Shown here in pieces: positions 12,364 through 23,500 of a stretch of DNA of 64,000 bases. The position numbers were made by a program, and so were the translations under genes. Within the stretch, counting starts at the first letter, position 1; each line of letters begins with the position of its first letter. A model generated the notes under the pieces. It saw only the letters and a program-made list of their open reading frames with translations. It ran no database searches and was not told the DNA's origin. This DNA comes from Mesaphorura yosii (lineage: Eukaryota; Arthropoda; Collembola; Poduromorpha; Tullbergiidae), in assembly GCA_009869945.1 (NCBI GenBank), contig WIXG01000134.1, positions 121,499 to 185,498 on the forward strand, in the 5' to 3' direction.

Positions 12364-13673
12364 TTACTCGACCGGGACCCAGTAATTGACCATCATGCCG
12401 TAGTATGTGGGAGCAGAATACTCCAGCAAGTTGGACTTGAACAAGACACCATTTTGCACAAAATGCTGTAGAATTCCGTGGAGCAGAACGAGTCCAGTGT
12501 AGCCGCAGCTTCCAATTGAGTCAACAAGATCTCCGCCTTTTGTTGCCAGCTTGTCGGTGGCTTGATCAAGCGTAAAGACGTTGTAATCAGTTTTTGCCCA
12601 GTCTTCGATGAATGCATCAAAAACGGATGAATTTGGCTCGTAAGGGTACGGACTCGTCGGGTCACTGGAGTGGTAGTGCGACAAATCGCTGCTGACAACA
12701 ATCGCAATTCTCTTCCTATTCAGCTCCTCGTTCTGCATTATGACGCTCGCTATATCGTTCCCCAGTTTGGTGAGCTCCGGTATCAATCTCTGTGTACCAT
12801 CACTTCTTTTGAAGGGCTGTCCGACGAAGATGACAGGTGGCAATGAGAAATTTGATTTTTTGGCCGCTTCAGTTATGAAATACCACGGAATCACTTCGCC
12901 CCAACGAAGCGGGAGAGTGTCATCCTCAGATCTTAAAGAAAGTTGGGCAAGATTCACGAAAAAGCACACTTTCGGATGAATAAATGCGTTGCAAATTCTC
13001 ACCCGATTCCAAGACGCTCGACGGGATTGTTTCGTTGTCTCAATTGGTCAAAGAACAACTTTGAAATCGTTGTATCGATATCAAATTGTCCGGTATAATT
13101 TGTCCAGTCACCGCCCCATTCCGCAGAGCCCTTGGCCTATGAAGCGATCAAGATTTAAGTCCAATTCGATTCATTCCGCATATGACATGTGAGAACTAAT
13201 TACCGACCAGTTTATTTGACAGGAACAAGTAGCTGTCCTGCACCTTCAGTCCATGAGGCGTCGACAACAGGATCAAATCAGGTCTTGTCGAAATCAAAAC
13301 ATCTGCCTGCGCCTGCATGGCTTCATGAAGCTTTATGCACCGTTCCTTGGAATCCGGCTTCACTGCAGGAATGCCAGTGAAATCTCTCGTCTCCGGATCC
13401 AAAGTTATGGCACCATGCGGAAAGCAAAAGGCTCCAACGATCGGACCGACATTCTCTTCTGCCATAGCCAAACGTTCTCTAATTGAGCTGGCTAGTTCAG
13501 ATCTCAACTTGACAGGTACGGCTGTCACGAATTCTGTACGAGAAAAGTACAATTAGCGGAGCGGAAAGTGTTGGCACAAGTGCAAGCAAAACCGATTGCA
13601 TCTTACTAAAACTGCTGACTATGAGTGCAAGAATGGCAAGAAGCCTGAATAGAACTAGCCAGAAAGAAGTCAT
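12364..13673 (-). CDS. Secreted LigB-type (class III extradiol dioxygenase-like) protein
   Basis: Four exons (13607-13673, 13208-13533, 13003-13136, 12364-12931) join in phase to 364 residues. Residues 1-22 form a strongly hydrophobic N-terminus (SFWLVLFRLLAILALIV) that looks like a signal peptide. The rest resembles the LigB fold (class III ring-cleavage dioxygenases). Three histidine-bearing motifs stand where metal ligands are expected: FPHGA (H62), STPHG (H116) and SSDLSHYH (H261, H263). GSAEWGGDW, WGEVIPWYF and YSAPTYYG also fit the family. The substrate cannot be predicted; related enzymes open catechol-type rings with non-haem iron. The second donor is an unusual GTCGGT at 13202-13207, chosen because only phase 0 keeps exon 3 open. 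Translation from an upstream TTG in the same frame (13688) is not needed. The gene is convergent with the Rieske gene. It could have come from bacteria by transfer, but its introns show it is a resident nuclear gene. Family call firm, chemistry unproven. Confidence 0.85.
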
Positions 13674-14387
13674 GCTAAAATACTGCAAATGGATCTCGCG
13701 ACAAATGTGCTCTTACCAAACCTTGTCGCAGAAATGGAAATAACACTGCAATACATGCATCAGAGCAATAGAGGATTGAGTTGGCCAAATTGTCCAAATC
13801 AACACTTGAACTAATCCCTACTTAATCTTTTTACCACTACTAAAATTTATCAACTCACCCACTTGCTTAAATACACTGACTGTTGCACTCTGCCGCTGTG
13901 TTGTTACTGTCCTGTTTTGACTTTGAATCTCGTCTTTGTTTGAATTCATAAGTTCAAGACCGAGTTACGGCACGAGTCGTGAAGCATCAAGACTTGCACG
14001 CACGAGTTTCGATTCCGTGGATTTTGGGACTTGCACTGGACGAGTCCGAGTCAGCGTGGACTAATCGTTTCGACTTCCGACTCGCGAGTCTAACTCGCCG
14101 AGTCACTCAAAAATTCGACTCGTGAGAAACTCTATGCTTGGGACTTTGCCCCGGGGGGAGAGCTTCGACGAGATATTTGTGCTTTAGCGACTTTTTTGTC
14201 AACATTTTAGTCAATTTTGTGTACATTTTAATATTTAACTTTATTCAAGAAATGTAGTCCCTGTTTTACAACATTTCTTGAATGCAAATGAATAAATACT
14301 TAATCGGAAGATCCAGAATAAGAATAACAGATCTAGTCTCCCCAGTCGTAATTATTGGCAGATTTTGGCAGTTTGTTTCGTGTCATT
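13674..14387. other. Intergenic; 5' side of the LigB-like gene with a GACTCG-rich block
   Basis: No gene is recognisable here. Minus-strand bases 13717-13737 could be a 5' UTR exon of the LigB-like gene: a GTAAGAG donor ends at 13716 and an acceptor CAG sits at 13683-13685, but the implied intron is only 34 nt. The block 13973-14122 is rich in GACTCG/CGAGTC words. The segment from about 14200 to 14390 is AT-rich with nothing further visible. Confidence 0.5.
13973..14122. repeat. Cluster of GACTCG/CGAGTC hexamers
   Basis: Seven copies of the hexamer GACTCG or its reverse complement CGAGTC fall within 150 bp, including the 12-bp palindrome GACTCGCGAGTC at 14079-14090. Fewer than one is expected by chance. 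The copies are irregularly spaced and in both orientations, so this is not a simple tandem array. It looks like an eroded repeat or the end of a mobile element. A shorter relative is seen at 22585-22600 in a Spire intron. Confidence 0.6.
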
Positions 14388-15132
14388 TTAGTTAGTTCCG
14401 AGCTTTTTACAGAAGAGGTACAGTACTGTACAGCAGAAAAAGTAGATGTACAGTACGAACATAAATTTTTCTTTGCAGAACGAGATTATTTTACTGGAAA
14501 TCTCAGACACAGTCTTCATCAGTCTTCGTTGTTGCAATTTTTGGCAGATGTCGGCAATTTCCTCGCGGAAGAAATTCGTGTAGACTTTGGTATGGTAGAT
14601 TATGTTGATCAGCTTCCCGTCTTCAGTTTCCTTCAGATCCACGGCGTACGGCAGAGTGGGGTTTAAGCGATAGTAGACGCATTCTGCCAGGACACAAGCG
14701 GTAATTGCATCTTTGACCACGTCACCGTCGTTCTTGGTGACCTGGGTGTAGAGCAGCTCCAGAAGAGACCAAGGGGATAACAAATATGTTACAGAGGTGA
14801 CGGTGACGAGCAAGTCACCGGATTCTGGTACAGGCCCCTTAACTTTGCCCGTACCAAGTGAAACAACGAGGCCGTGTCGAAGCTTCTATGGCGCAATTTT
14901 GCTGATCTCATGCAAAACAGCCATTGTTGGATTGTTGGCAGTCAACCCTCCGTCGTAGTAAACCTTGGCTGTTGCTGGATCCTTGTAGGGTGCAAAATAG
15001 TAAGGTGCGGCGCTGGTGGACCGAGCGACCTCCCAAACACGCATATCCATCGTGGCCGGGTCGTAATTTGTGAATACAACCCGTGTAAACTCCTTTGTCT
15101 CTTGGCTCCCAACTGATGAAGTGATCACGCAT
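14388..15132 (-). pseudogene. iPLA2-beta-like patatin phospholipase, C-terminal fragment with in-frame stop
   Basis: The minus frame begins after a good acceptor (TTTGCAG ending at 15133). It matches the C-terminal half of the calcium-independent phospholipase A2-beta (PLA2G6) catalytic domain in order: VITSSVGSQETKE, VFTNYDPA, VWEVARSTSAAPYYF, YYDGGLTANNPT (the DGG motif supplying the catalytic aspartate), LVVSLGTGK, YYRLNPTLP, and a charged C-terminal helix to about 14500. A TAG codon at 14886-14888 interrupts this single frame between NNPTMAVLHEI and VVSLGTG. The upstream part of the family, with the GxSxG nucleophile and glycine-rich loop, is not found in 15133-16000. Truncation plus a nonsense codon argues for a pseudogene. 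The intron acceptor shows it arose from a genomic, not processed, copy. A base error or assembly break is possible. Confidence 0.75.
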
Positions 15133-15551
15133 CTGCAAACGCAAAAGGGAAAAATTAATTTCACTGTACTTTTCTGCTCAGCTAATTCTGACCTTGCCGC
15201 CTTGCTTTGCTATTTACAGTTGCAGCAAGTACGAGTACCTGATTATTGACCCGGGTATGTCACGCATTCGTGTATTTTAGATATGGTTCAGCCCGTTTAT
15301 ACCTGTATAAATCTGACGACCATGTCACCAATTTACATCTGCTTCGCAGTTGGAAGCAAGTTTATATTCAACATTTGTATGGGGTAGTTGTCCGATTTAA
15401 AGAGGTAGAAAAAAAAACACCAATTCTTAGACCCCTAAATCATGTTGTTTCCTACGGCTGCCACCTCAGCTCCTCCGACCACTCCACACTTCCAAAGGCA
15501 TTAGAGCCCAAAAATAGAAACGTTAACCTTCCAACTGCTGCACCCTGTACA
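15133..15551. other. Intergenic between two lipase fragments
   Basis: I find no convincing exon here on either strand. A minus segment at about 15196-15240 reads VLVLAATVNSK between possible splice sites and might be debris of the phospholipase copy, but it does not extend the alignment. A plus open frame at 15246-15587 has no family resemblance I can see. Confidence 0.4.
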
Positions 15552-15801
15552 TGTTCATATCTGTGTCACTTCGAAAACTTCTCCTGAGAATTGCTGCTAT
15601 CCCGTTCGATCTGCCCGTCCTGTGCGCGAAGTGGTGCTTCATGTCTCTGAGCCCATTTTGTGGCGCAACCTTAAGCTTGAGCCCATGGCCATTAGCCACG
15701 GAAGGAGAAATCGGCTTAAAGCAACTGGTGAACTTCGCCCCGGAAGCTAGCGGTAATGCTTTCCAATTATATAATTACCTTGGACCGGTGAACTTTTCGT
15801 G
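15552..15801 (+). pseudogene. Probable acid-lipase (AB-hydrolase associated) fragment
   Basis: The plus frame contains LCAKWCFMSLSPFCG, followed about 25 residues later by LKQLVNFAPEASGNAFQLYNYLG. The spacing and residues recall the lysosomal or gastric acid-lipase family, where a Cys-rich LC..LFxICG segment precedes xxKQLLHYxQxxxSGxFxxYDYG. The catalytic nucleophile region and the C-terminal Asp/His part are not found on either side. The piece ends in a stop inside what would be the 3' flank of Spire. I read it as a single decayed exon. The resemblance is short and could be chance. Confidence 0.35.
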
Positions 15802-15819
15802 ATAATAATTCCACAGCGT

Positions 15820-15825
15820 TTTATT
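15820..15825 (-). terminator. Probable Spire polyadenylation signal
   Basis: TTTATT on the plus strand gives AATAAA on the minus strand, 140 nt past the Spire stop codon at 15965-15967. This would place the Spire 3' UTR at roughly 15800-15964, just touching the lipase fragment. It is the nearest canonical hexamer downstream of the stop. Confidence 0.5.
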
Positions 15826-15964
15826 TATTAGTTCCTTTTTATATGCAGAGTACACGAGCAATGCAATCTTGGAATACAGTTTAATAGTAGTTTGTACGTA
15901 GTTAAGAGTAATTTCATTTGTTCACAACAAAATACTTGTCAAGCAGGAAAATAACAATGTGCTC

Positions 15965-17520
15965 TTAATTCGTTAAGAAGGGAAGATTCTTATTATTAGG
16001 TCCAAGCGGTTTCTTCGCCCTCGACGAACGAATGATTTCCAAAACCATGGCCTGTAAAACATGGAACATTTGTTACAGATTGTACAGGGCCAAATCAAGT
16101 CAGAATCAGAGTTTATGTCATACCTTGCAATCGTGACAAACAATCATCAGAGCCCCTTTCAATTTTTCAGTCTTATCGTCCTTCCCAGGCCCAAACCTTC
16201 TCCTGTTATGTAAAGATTTCTCACTTTAGCTTTCTCAATGCAAAGGTTTCATGATGTCATAGCCTAATTGCGGCTTTTTACGAACCTCTGCCACGCCATG
16301 AGGCCAGAAGAAATTGATGCAACAGTGGGTAGACTTCTTGGTCCATATCCTTGATGCTCCGGAGAAAATCTGTCCCGTTCCTCGTCTGCATCAGTGTGCG
16401 ATGGAGATTTGGAGCGTTGCTCGCTCCCAGAATCGACTCCAGTATCGGATTTCCTTGATGTGCTTGGAGAGTTGGGTGCACTCCCAACACTATTCTTCCT
16501 TCCTCCTGAACTGAAACTCTCCCGGTTTGGTGCGAGACTATTTTCAGTCGACATCGAGTTGGGGCCGAGGTTGCCCGATGAGCCCGGTAATGACCTTTCC
16601 TCTTCTCGTGGTGATAAGTTAGGACTCAAAGTTGAGACTGGAACTTTTGCAAAGTGTTCCATTGGAATTCTCATCTAAAATTTTAACGCACACATTAATT
16701 GTGAGGTTAATTCGAGACATACAGATTTTACTTCTTGTGACTCACCCTTGAGCAACATTTGGCACAAATTGTCCGCTTGCAGAGCTTGCAAGTGTTGCCC
16801 CACGGTCCGAAGAGAAGACTGAACCTTGTCTTGAGACACAGGAAACAGACCTGTAAAGCATGATAAAATGTGTAATGTGTTAGCAATTCGGAAATGAATT
16901 TGATTTGGCTACCAACACGCCAAAGAATAAAGAACGCGTTCGTACCTTTCCCTTCTCCACGTCCTCCTTCAAACTGCAATCCATCGGCAATCCTTCCAAC
17001 TCTGCTTTAGTGAGAACGTTTCTGATATGAACAACTTCTTCCAAATTGAGTGATAGGCATTCCATTGCCGTTTGCCAATGATTCGACTGGAAAAATTCTT
17101 CCTGTAGCGAACTCTTTGACATGGAATGAGGGAGCTTCGCCATTCGTCGTTGAAGAATCGGAGAGGCACGTGTGCAATTCAAGTTGTTAAATACATTCAG
17201 GGAATTCGTGTATTCAAATGGGAATGACACGAGCGTTGATCCGTATTCGTCACGGCTTGTCGGATTACAAATTGTGTGCCTCCTTCTTAAATCCAAGTCT
17301 TCAACCCTGCTTTTCTCGAATTGTGGTTCTGTAATAAGAAAAACGGAGTCAGTGAAAAGTTCTTTTAAGTTGGCGCAGGCGCGGAATTGTTGGTATTCTC
17401 TCACTCACCTGATGGCTTCTTCCACGGCGATGCGGGCGTTGACTGAGTTGCCTCTGGATAAATGTGCCCAAAGAAAGAACCCGACGGCGAATCGTCCAAT
17501 CCATCTTCATCGTCGTCATC
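15965..17520 (-). CDS. spir: spire exons 9-14: acidic linker, Spir box, zinc finger, C-terminus
   Basis: Six exons lie in 1.6 kb. Exon 9 is acidic then [10 protein letters not shown]. Exon 10 carries [11 protein letters not shown] and the Spir box. Exon 11 carries [10 protein letters not shown] and [13 protein letters not shown] of the FYVE-like finger. Exon 12 starts with [18 protein letters not shown] and has [13 protein letters not shown], both matching fly Spire. Exon 13 ends MIVCHDCK, the last zinc-ligand pair, and exon 14 encodes [13 protein letters not shown] to the stop. All introns here are 71-95 nt. Confidence 0.96.
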
Positions 17521-20500
17521 CTGCATTAAGCAAATAAAATTGGTTTGAAATATTGCAAAAGCGATGATCGATTTCTTGCGGGTACGACCTCAAATCAAAA
17601 ACATTCGACCTGGCACCTCTTCAAAACTACAAATATTTGGCCACTTTTGCCAACCTTTGACCATTTCAGTCAATTCTCAGGCAGATCTCATTTCATATTC
17701 CAGAATATTAAAACATCATCTTGAAAAATTCCAACCCGAAGCTTGAACAATGCACAGCACGTTCTGAGGACGTGCAAGTGTGATGGAGAACGAGACAATT
17801 AAAAATGACTTTTGATGAAGAAATAGAAATCAGGTTTTGGAGAACAAGATTTCTGTATTATTTAGCTGCCGAGTGCCGAGCTAGAGTTCAAGTTCAAGCA
17901 GAATTTCAGTCCAAATTGAAATGCATAACAAATTAATACATTACAAACTGAAAACAAGCCAAACTTGCTAACCAGCGCGTCGTATCGTTGCAAATTCTTG
18001 GAAGTTGGCCAAATATTTGTAATCAACCTGGTCCAAAACTCAATTGCTGCACTGCACTGCATTACAATGAACAGCGATCGCCATCACTCAAATCTCAAAT
18101 GAAAATGGGCAGATTGATTGCACGCATTGCCTTGCGTTTTGCATTTCATTGTTGCGTTCCAAATCAAAGCCGGCCAAAATCAAGACAATTTAAAGCCAAG
18201 ATTACAAATCTGTATTGACGTGATGAATGATGAGTTTGGGTTCCTGATTTAATTCATGCAGGCAACATCTGCTGCCAAAATCTCTGCGGCTAGGCTCTGC
18301 GAGTATTTGTCCAAGTTGGCCATCGTGGGATGCAAACACAAACGCGAAACCAGTTGACCTTCACAAAAGTTTCTGGCTTCGCCATCCAGAAAGTAAAAGT
18401 GCGTTTGTGCGTTTCGCAATGCACACACGTCCATTAACCTGATAACAACAATGCACTGTCCAATTTACATTTACATTATCATTAGAGAAGCCAGACACGA
18501 AACGACGCGAACGAACCTTGTTCTCATGCCCGATTAGATTCGGGACGAAGCCAAGGAATACGAATTTGAAGTAGTCTGGAACTAAATTTAAGTGCATCTG
18601 CAACGAAGCATTCGTAATTATTTTCTGAAAGAAAGCTGTGTTGTGTTGCTTGCTTTGCTGCCTGTATTGCGTAATTCTCCGTTTCAAATTCAAATTCAGA
18701 CATGAGACATGCGTGCAATCTCGCATTCACATTTCACATTCAGCAATTCTACATTTTCATTTACGACTAGGGTTTTAATCTCTGAATGGATGTAATGTAT
18801 AATTTAGTAAATGAGTTTCGCTGGAAGACGCGTCCCGCACAAAGGGAATAATAATCTCTTTTTCTCCAGGGATTATTATTACAATTATTGCAGTTTCATT
18901 ATTACAAGTGTAAAGTGTAAAGACGAGAAGAGCTAAATGGCTGGAAGACGAATTGAAGAATACGAGTGGACGGGAGGCAGGCAGGAGAGGACTGCGAAGA
19001 TGAGAACCTTAATTATGAATGTTGTAATAACACGGTCAGAAATGAAAGAGAATTCGTAAAGAAAAACAGAAAAGATGATACAGCGGTAATCATCAAGAAA
19101 TGCATTTGCATTCGTTATGAACCAAGATTTGCTTTTGCCATTAGCCACATGAAATAAACGAAATCTCGGCTTCTTAGTAGTCTTACGTGTTGCCTTTTCT
19201 GAAATGTAAACGCGTCGCCACTGACATGAAACGCTGATTGACACTGTCCCAAGAGGCCTTTCGCCCTGTAGCACAGCAGTCGGGAATTTAGATTGGAAGC
19301 TCTGCTTTAATTCGTTTAAAGCGCGTCTGTCGTACGCATTAGACATTAGCCCAATCTTCAAAATTGCAATCTAGCTGTGGCAGTGGCTCTAGCTCGAATA
19401 ACTCTAAAGAAAAAGAAAATTTAGTTGCATTGACGCTAATCAGGCGAAAAAATGCAGCCAACCTTTCAGCACAATTTCTGATGCAGTGCAATTGTCATAA
19501 TCTTGAAATTACTATTATAATCCATCAAGTTTTTTGTTCATCTTTAACTTTTGGCTTGACTTGATTCACTGAAGTATCCACTTGAAATGATATGCACAGG
19601 AAAGATCGAGCAACAGTAGCAAATCGCGTTCTCAAACTTCTCACATTTCAGAATGCATGATATCGTCTCCACCGCTCAACGCTTTTGTGGAACATAAACT
19701 CCTATTCCTATCAACTCAGCGCAGCTGCATGTACAGCAGCCTTCAGGCGGGCGACTGTTTTGCACTGCCTGAGACAAACTTAATTGCTTCACTTGAAAGA
19801 AGGAGCAATCAACAAGCAACAGCTCCCTGCCGTGCCGTAATTAGTTCACAGCGTTTTAATGGAGTTAAAATGTCAGCAGATCACTTTAATTTCATTTCCT
19901 CGCTTATCTGGCTTTCAATCTTCTGCATTCTCGCTCGCACTCGAGTCCATTTATTTCTACGCAGCTACGCGTATGCATTTTGCTTAATGCAATCTCGAAG
20001 TCACTCCGTCACCTGTACGAGAGATAATTAGCGGTTGACGTTGATGACTCGTCAATCCGCTGATGCTCCTTGCAGTTCTTAAGTATTGCTAGTACATATC
20101 AGTAAATGACTCACTTTGGTATTTAGGCTGTAGAGAAAGTCGAAATCAGCCTTGATTAGCCGCCGCTGCGGTTGCTGATTGCTCTGAGGTTGCTGCTGCT
20201 GCGCCGACGTCGCCGTCGTTGAGGTGTGAGATGCCGTCGAAGAAGACGAAGACCGTCGATGGCTGACATGGCCATGACTATGGCTGTGACTGCCACTTGT
20301 TGAAGTGTCAATCATATCGTTGGCGTTGGCTGTTTGTATTCGTCTTGCACGATTTCTGGCCGAATCTGTCAAAATATGAAGAACAAATGAATTAGATGAG
20401 CAAACTGCAACAATGCAACTACGCGTGCATTTGGAATGAAGTGAGAAAATGTGATTTGCTTTACGTTTACGTTCACGTATTTGTATGGAAATTGTTAAAC

Positions 20501-23500
20501 AATCGGCTGACAGGAGCACAAGCACCAAAGAGTGTGAATCAAGTGAACAATTGAGCTGTACGGATTTTCTTTCAAATCGGACAGATTTCTGTTTGGCGAT
20601 AGGCGATAATTACGGTCAACTCTCAACTGAGCAGATGTTTCAAGGGAATCCAGTGTAACTCAATACTCACTCGGCTCAAAGCTCAAGGCAAGGCAAGGCA
20701 GGCTTGCATATGGCTTTGGCAGATGGATATCAGCAGAAAGTGAAAGGATCGTGATCAGATCAGATCAGGTGCTTATTGAAGTCATGCACACAGACAATAA
20801 AGCAAAAATGGAGACGACGGGTCAAAATTTTGATGAGGTGACAGTAAAATAGATTGTAAAGTTACCATAAACAGACGCTGAGAGACCTTCTGGCTCCGAA
20901 TACGAAAATACAATCAACAATCAAGTAAACTGCAGGCAGGCTCAATAAAAATCACAGAGCTAAAGCACGGAACACGGCACAGAGAGCACGTCTTCTCACC
21001 CACACGTTGCAATAACCTTTAAGATATGTGAAGTTACACCCAAAAAGCCATAACAAGCGAAAATATCTCATTTTTGAGTTGCATAGGAATACTTTAACTT
21101 TTTACTGCCAAAATAATGCACTAAATGTCAGGAATCTCAACCAGCACTTATTTCTATGTACGAATTGATATTGTCTGTAACTTTGTAATAATTATGGCTA
21201 TAGAAATAGACTAAAATATTACTCTCGTCTCTGATTTGATTGTGCTAGACGTACTCTGACGTAGCTGAGCGTGAGGTGCCGTGCAAGCAGTTGGCTCACC
21301 AACGTCAGAGAGACTAGCACTAACGCTAAACTTGTACGTGATATTTTTGCACGTTGTTCAGCCTTCTGTAACGAGACGTAGAGAAAGAACACTTTCTGCT
21401 TTCTCCATTCTCTTCTCCAAGATCTGCGCAACATCGCTTTCGTTTTGGCAATTCGCAATATAGTGAAAACGAAAGCGTAAGACTTTGACCTACTACTCCG
21501 CATACTTACTGCTTACGAGTGGGATCGATAGAGTACGAATGTGTAGCGCTGCTAGCACGTACCACGTTGCAGAAACTAGAACTAGAACCGATTTTAGTAT
21601 GAGTCACTGTCACACACAGGGACAAGAAGAGGCAACTTTCTGGACATTCTCATATATGAAGATCCGATCGAAGGTATTTTTATTCTACTGGCGTTCCTAG
21701 TTCGTGCTATGAAAAACTATGCGGGCAGGGAATGATAGCCATATGTTTCAAACTCTGGAATAATTGGAAGTGCCACACACATGCTAAAATACACTCAGGC
21801 TCAGGAAAGTAGAACAAGAACGTTGTCTGCAGCACTCTGTCTTCGGAGGACCGACCGACGGTACGAGCCATACTACGCAAATTCAATAAACTCGCTCCGT
21901 CTCATTTATGTTCGCTAGACTTATTACATTATTTACGTAAATGGCACTTTTGCGGATATTCAATTCCCGTTTCTACAGCTGAGCTAACATTATTACGGTG
22001 TCAATAGCTGAGAAATACAACTGGTAATAAAGTTGACTTACTTAAACAAAGTGGACTGGCTGCGTGCAAAGTCCAGATAAAACTCTGCCACTGTCACTTA
22101 TTAGCGAGCTATGGCACGGCACGGCATGGTGAAATTCAGAATTTTAACTCAGCTGATACGAATCTTGGCTGATTGCTGCTGGGCCTCGAACATAACTCTC
22201 ACTTGTTCTTACTACTTCCTAACACAGACTGAAATCATCTTTCAATCCAAGTCGGTCAGTTAGGTTTTCATAATGACCGTTCCCACAATGTGGCCCAAAA
22301 TTCTTTGTTTTGTACCTGCCTGCCACCACCATTAACATCAAGCGGTACATACCACAATAACTTCGCTTTTCCCAATTGTTTCACATTAGTGGAGCAACTT
22401 TAATGTGATTTGAGGTGGTTTTGTACCTGCTGCACGCCGCTGCTGCGCAAAGAAGGAGGTCAAAGGGGACCGTGAAAGAAAATGCGTGCAACAACAGTTA
22501 ACGCAGACCAGACAAGCAAAACCAGAACTTATCATGCAGGAACAAAAACTAGCATCAGCATTTATGAATGATCTCTGCTCGCTCGAGTCAGACTCGACTC
22601 ATGAAGTGCGTGCGCTCGCGCTACGAAACTTTCCATTTCCTTACTAAAGATGTTTAATGTCTAATCCAAGAAAAAATGATACAAAATGCTTGTCAAGATT
22701 ATCACTTTTTTGTGTTGCAATGATGCAAATAAAAAACGACCAATTTCTTAAATGCAGTATGTTTTTTGCGTTGGCTTAGCTTTGTAGTAATGATGAGGTA
22801 AATGATCATTATCAGTGTCATTAAGCAAGCGCTACAGTTCTAGATTGCTTTCACAATAATTGTCGGCCACGTCACGAAACTTTAAAGCGACAATTTATCT
22901 CGTTCCAGACTGCATCGTCGTCCTGCGCCCGTGCTCAGCGACCAGCACCAAGCATGTGCTGATGGCGATGGCCCATTCATTCCAAACTAAAACCCACATA
23001 GCTTCAATGATTAAATGAATCGACGGTTTATAATTTTATTTAACGAATCAACCTCCGGTGCGATCCCTGCCGTGACCTGACCCAAGAGCAGAATATTAAA
23101 TGCCGGGACGCCAGAGCACCGGATAGCATTATTTATCTTGAACTCTGAGCATTGCATTGTGCAGCGCGGTTCTCAAACCCGATACATCACATCGTGTTGA
23201 TAAGCATCTTCAATCAATCATTAGGCATTGAGGAAGATTTTATTATCACGCCAACAACTGTGAGCGCTGTGTGGTGCTCGAGTCAAAGGATCCATTGTAG
23301 CAGGAAGAGATTTCGGAGACAGACTCCAACTGCCCATTCACCAAACGCGTTAGAGTGCATGCGCTCACGCTCATGACTTTCAGTGCCTTCAGAAAAGAAT
23401 GCCTGCCAGATGAAGTGCACGACCACGAAAGTCTATTTTAAAATTTTAATCCCTTTGTTAGAATTCAGGTAACATGTAATATGAGATGAGACTCAAAGTC

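Noticed and set aside
12364-13673. Identification as the cell-motility protein MEMO1
   Set aside because: MEMO shares the fold, but the FPHGA, STPHG and SSDLSHYH motifs and the signal peptide fit the LigB group better.
13674-13688. Upstream start of the LigB-like protein at 13688
   Set aside because: The codon there is TTG, while an ATG at 13671-13673 gives a clean signal peptide.
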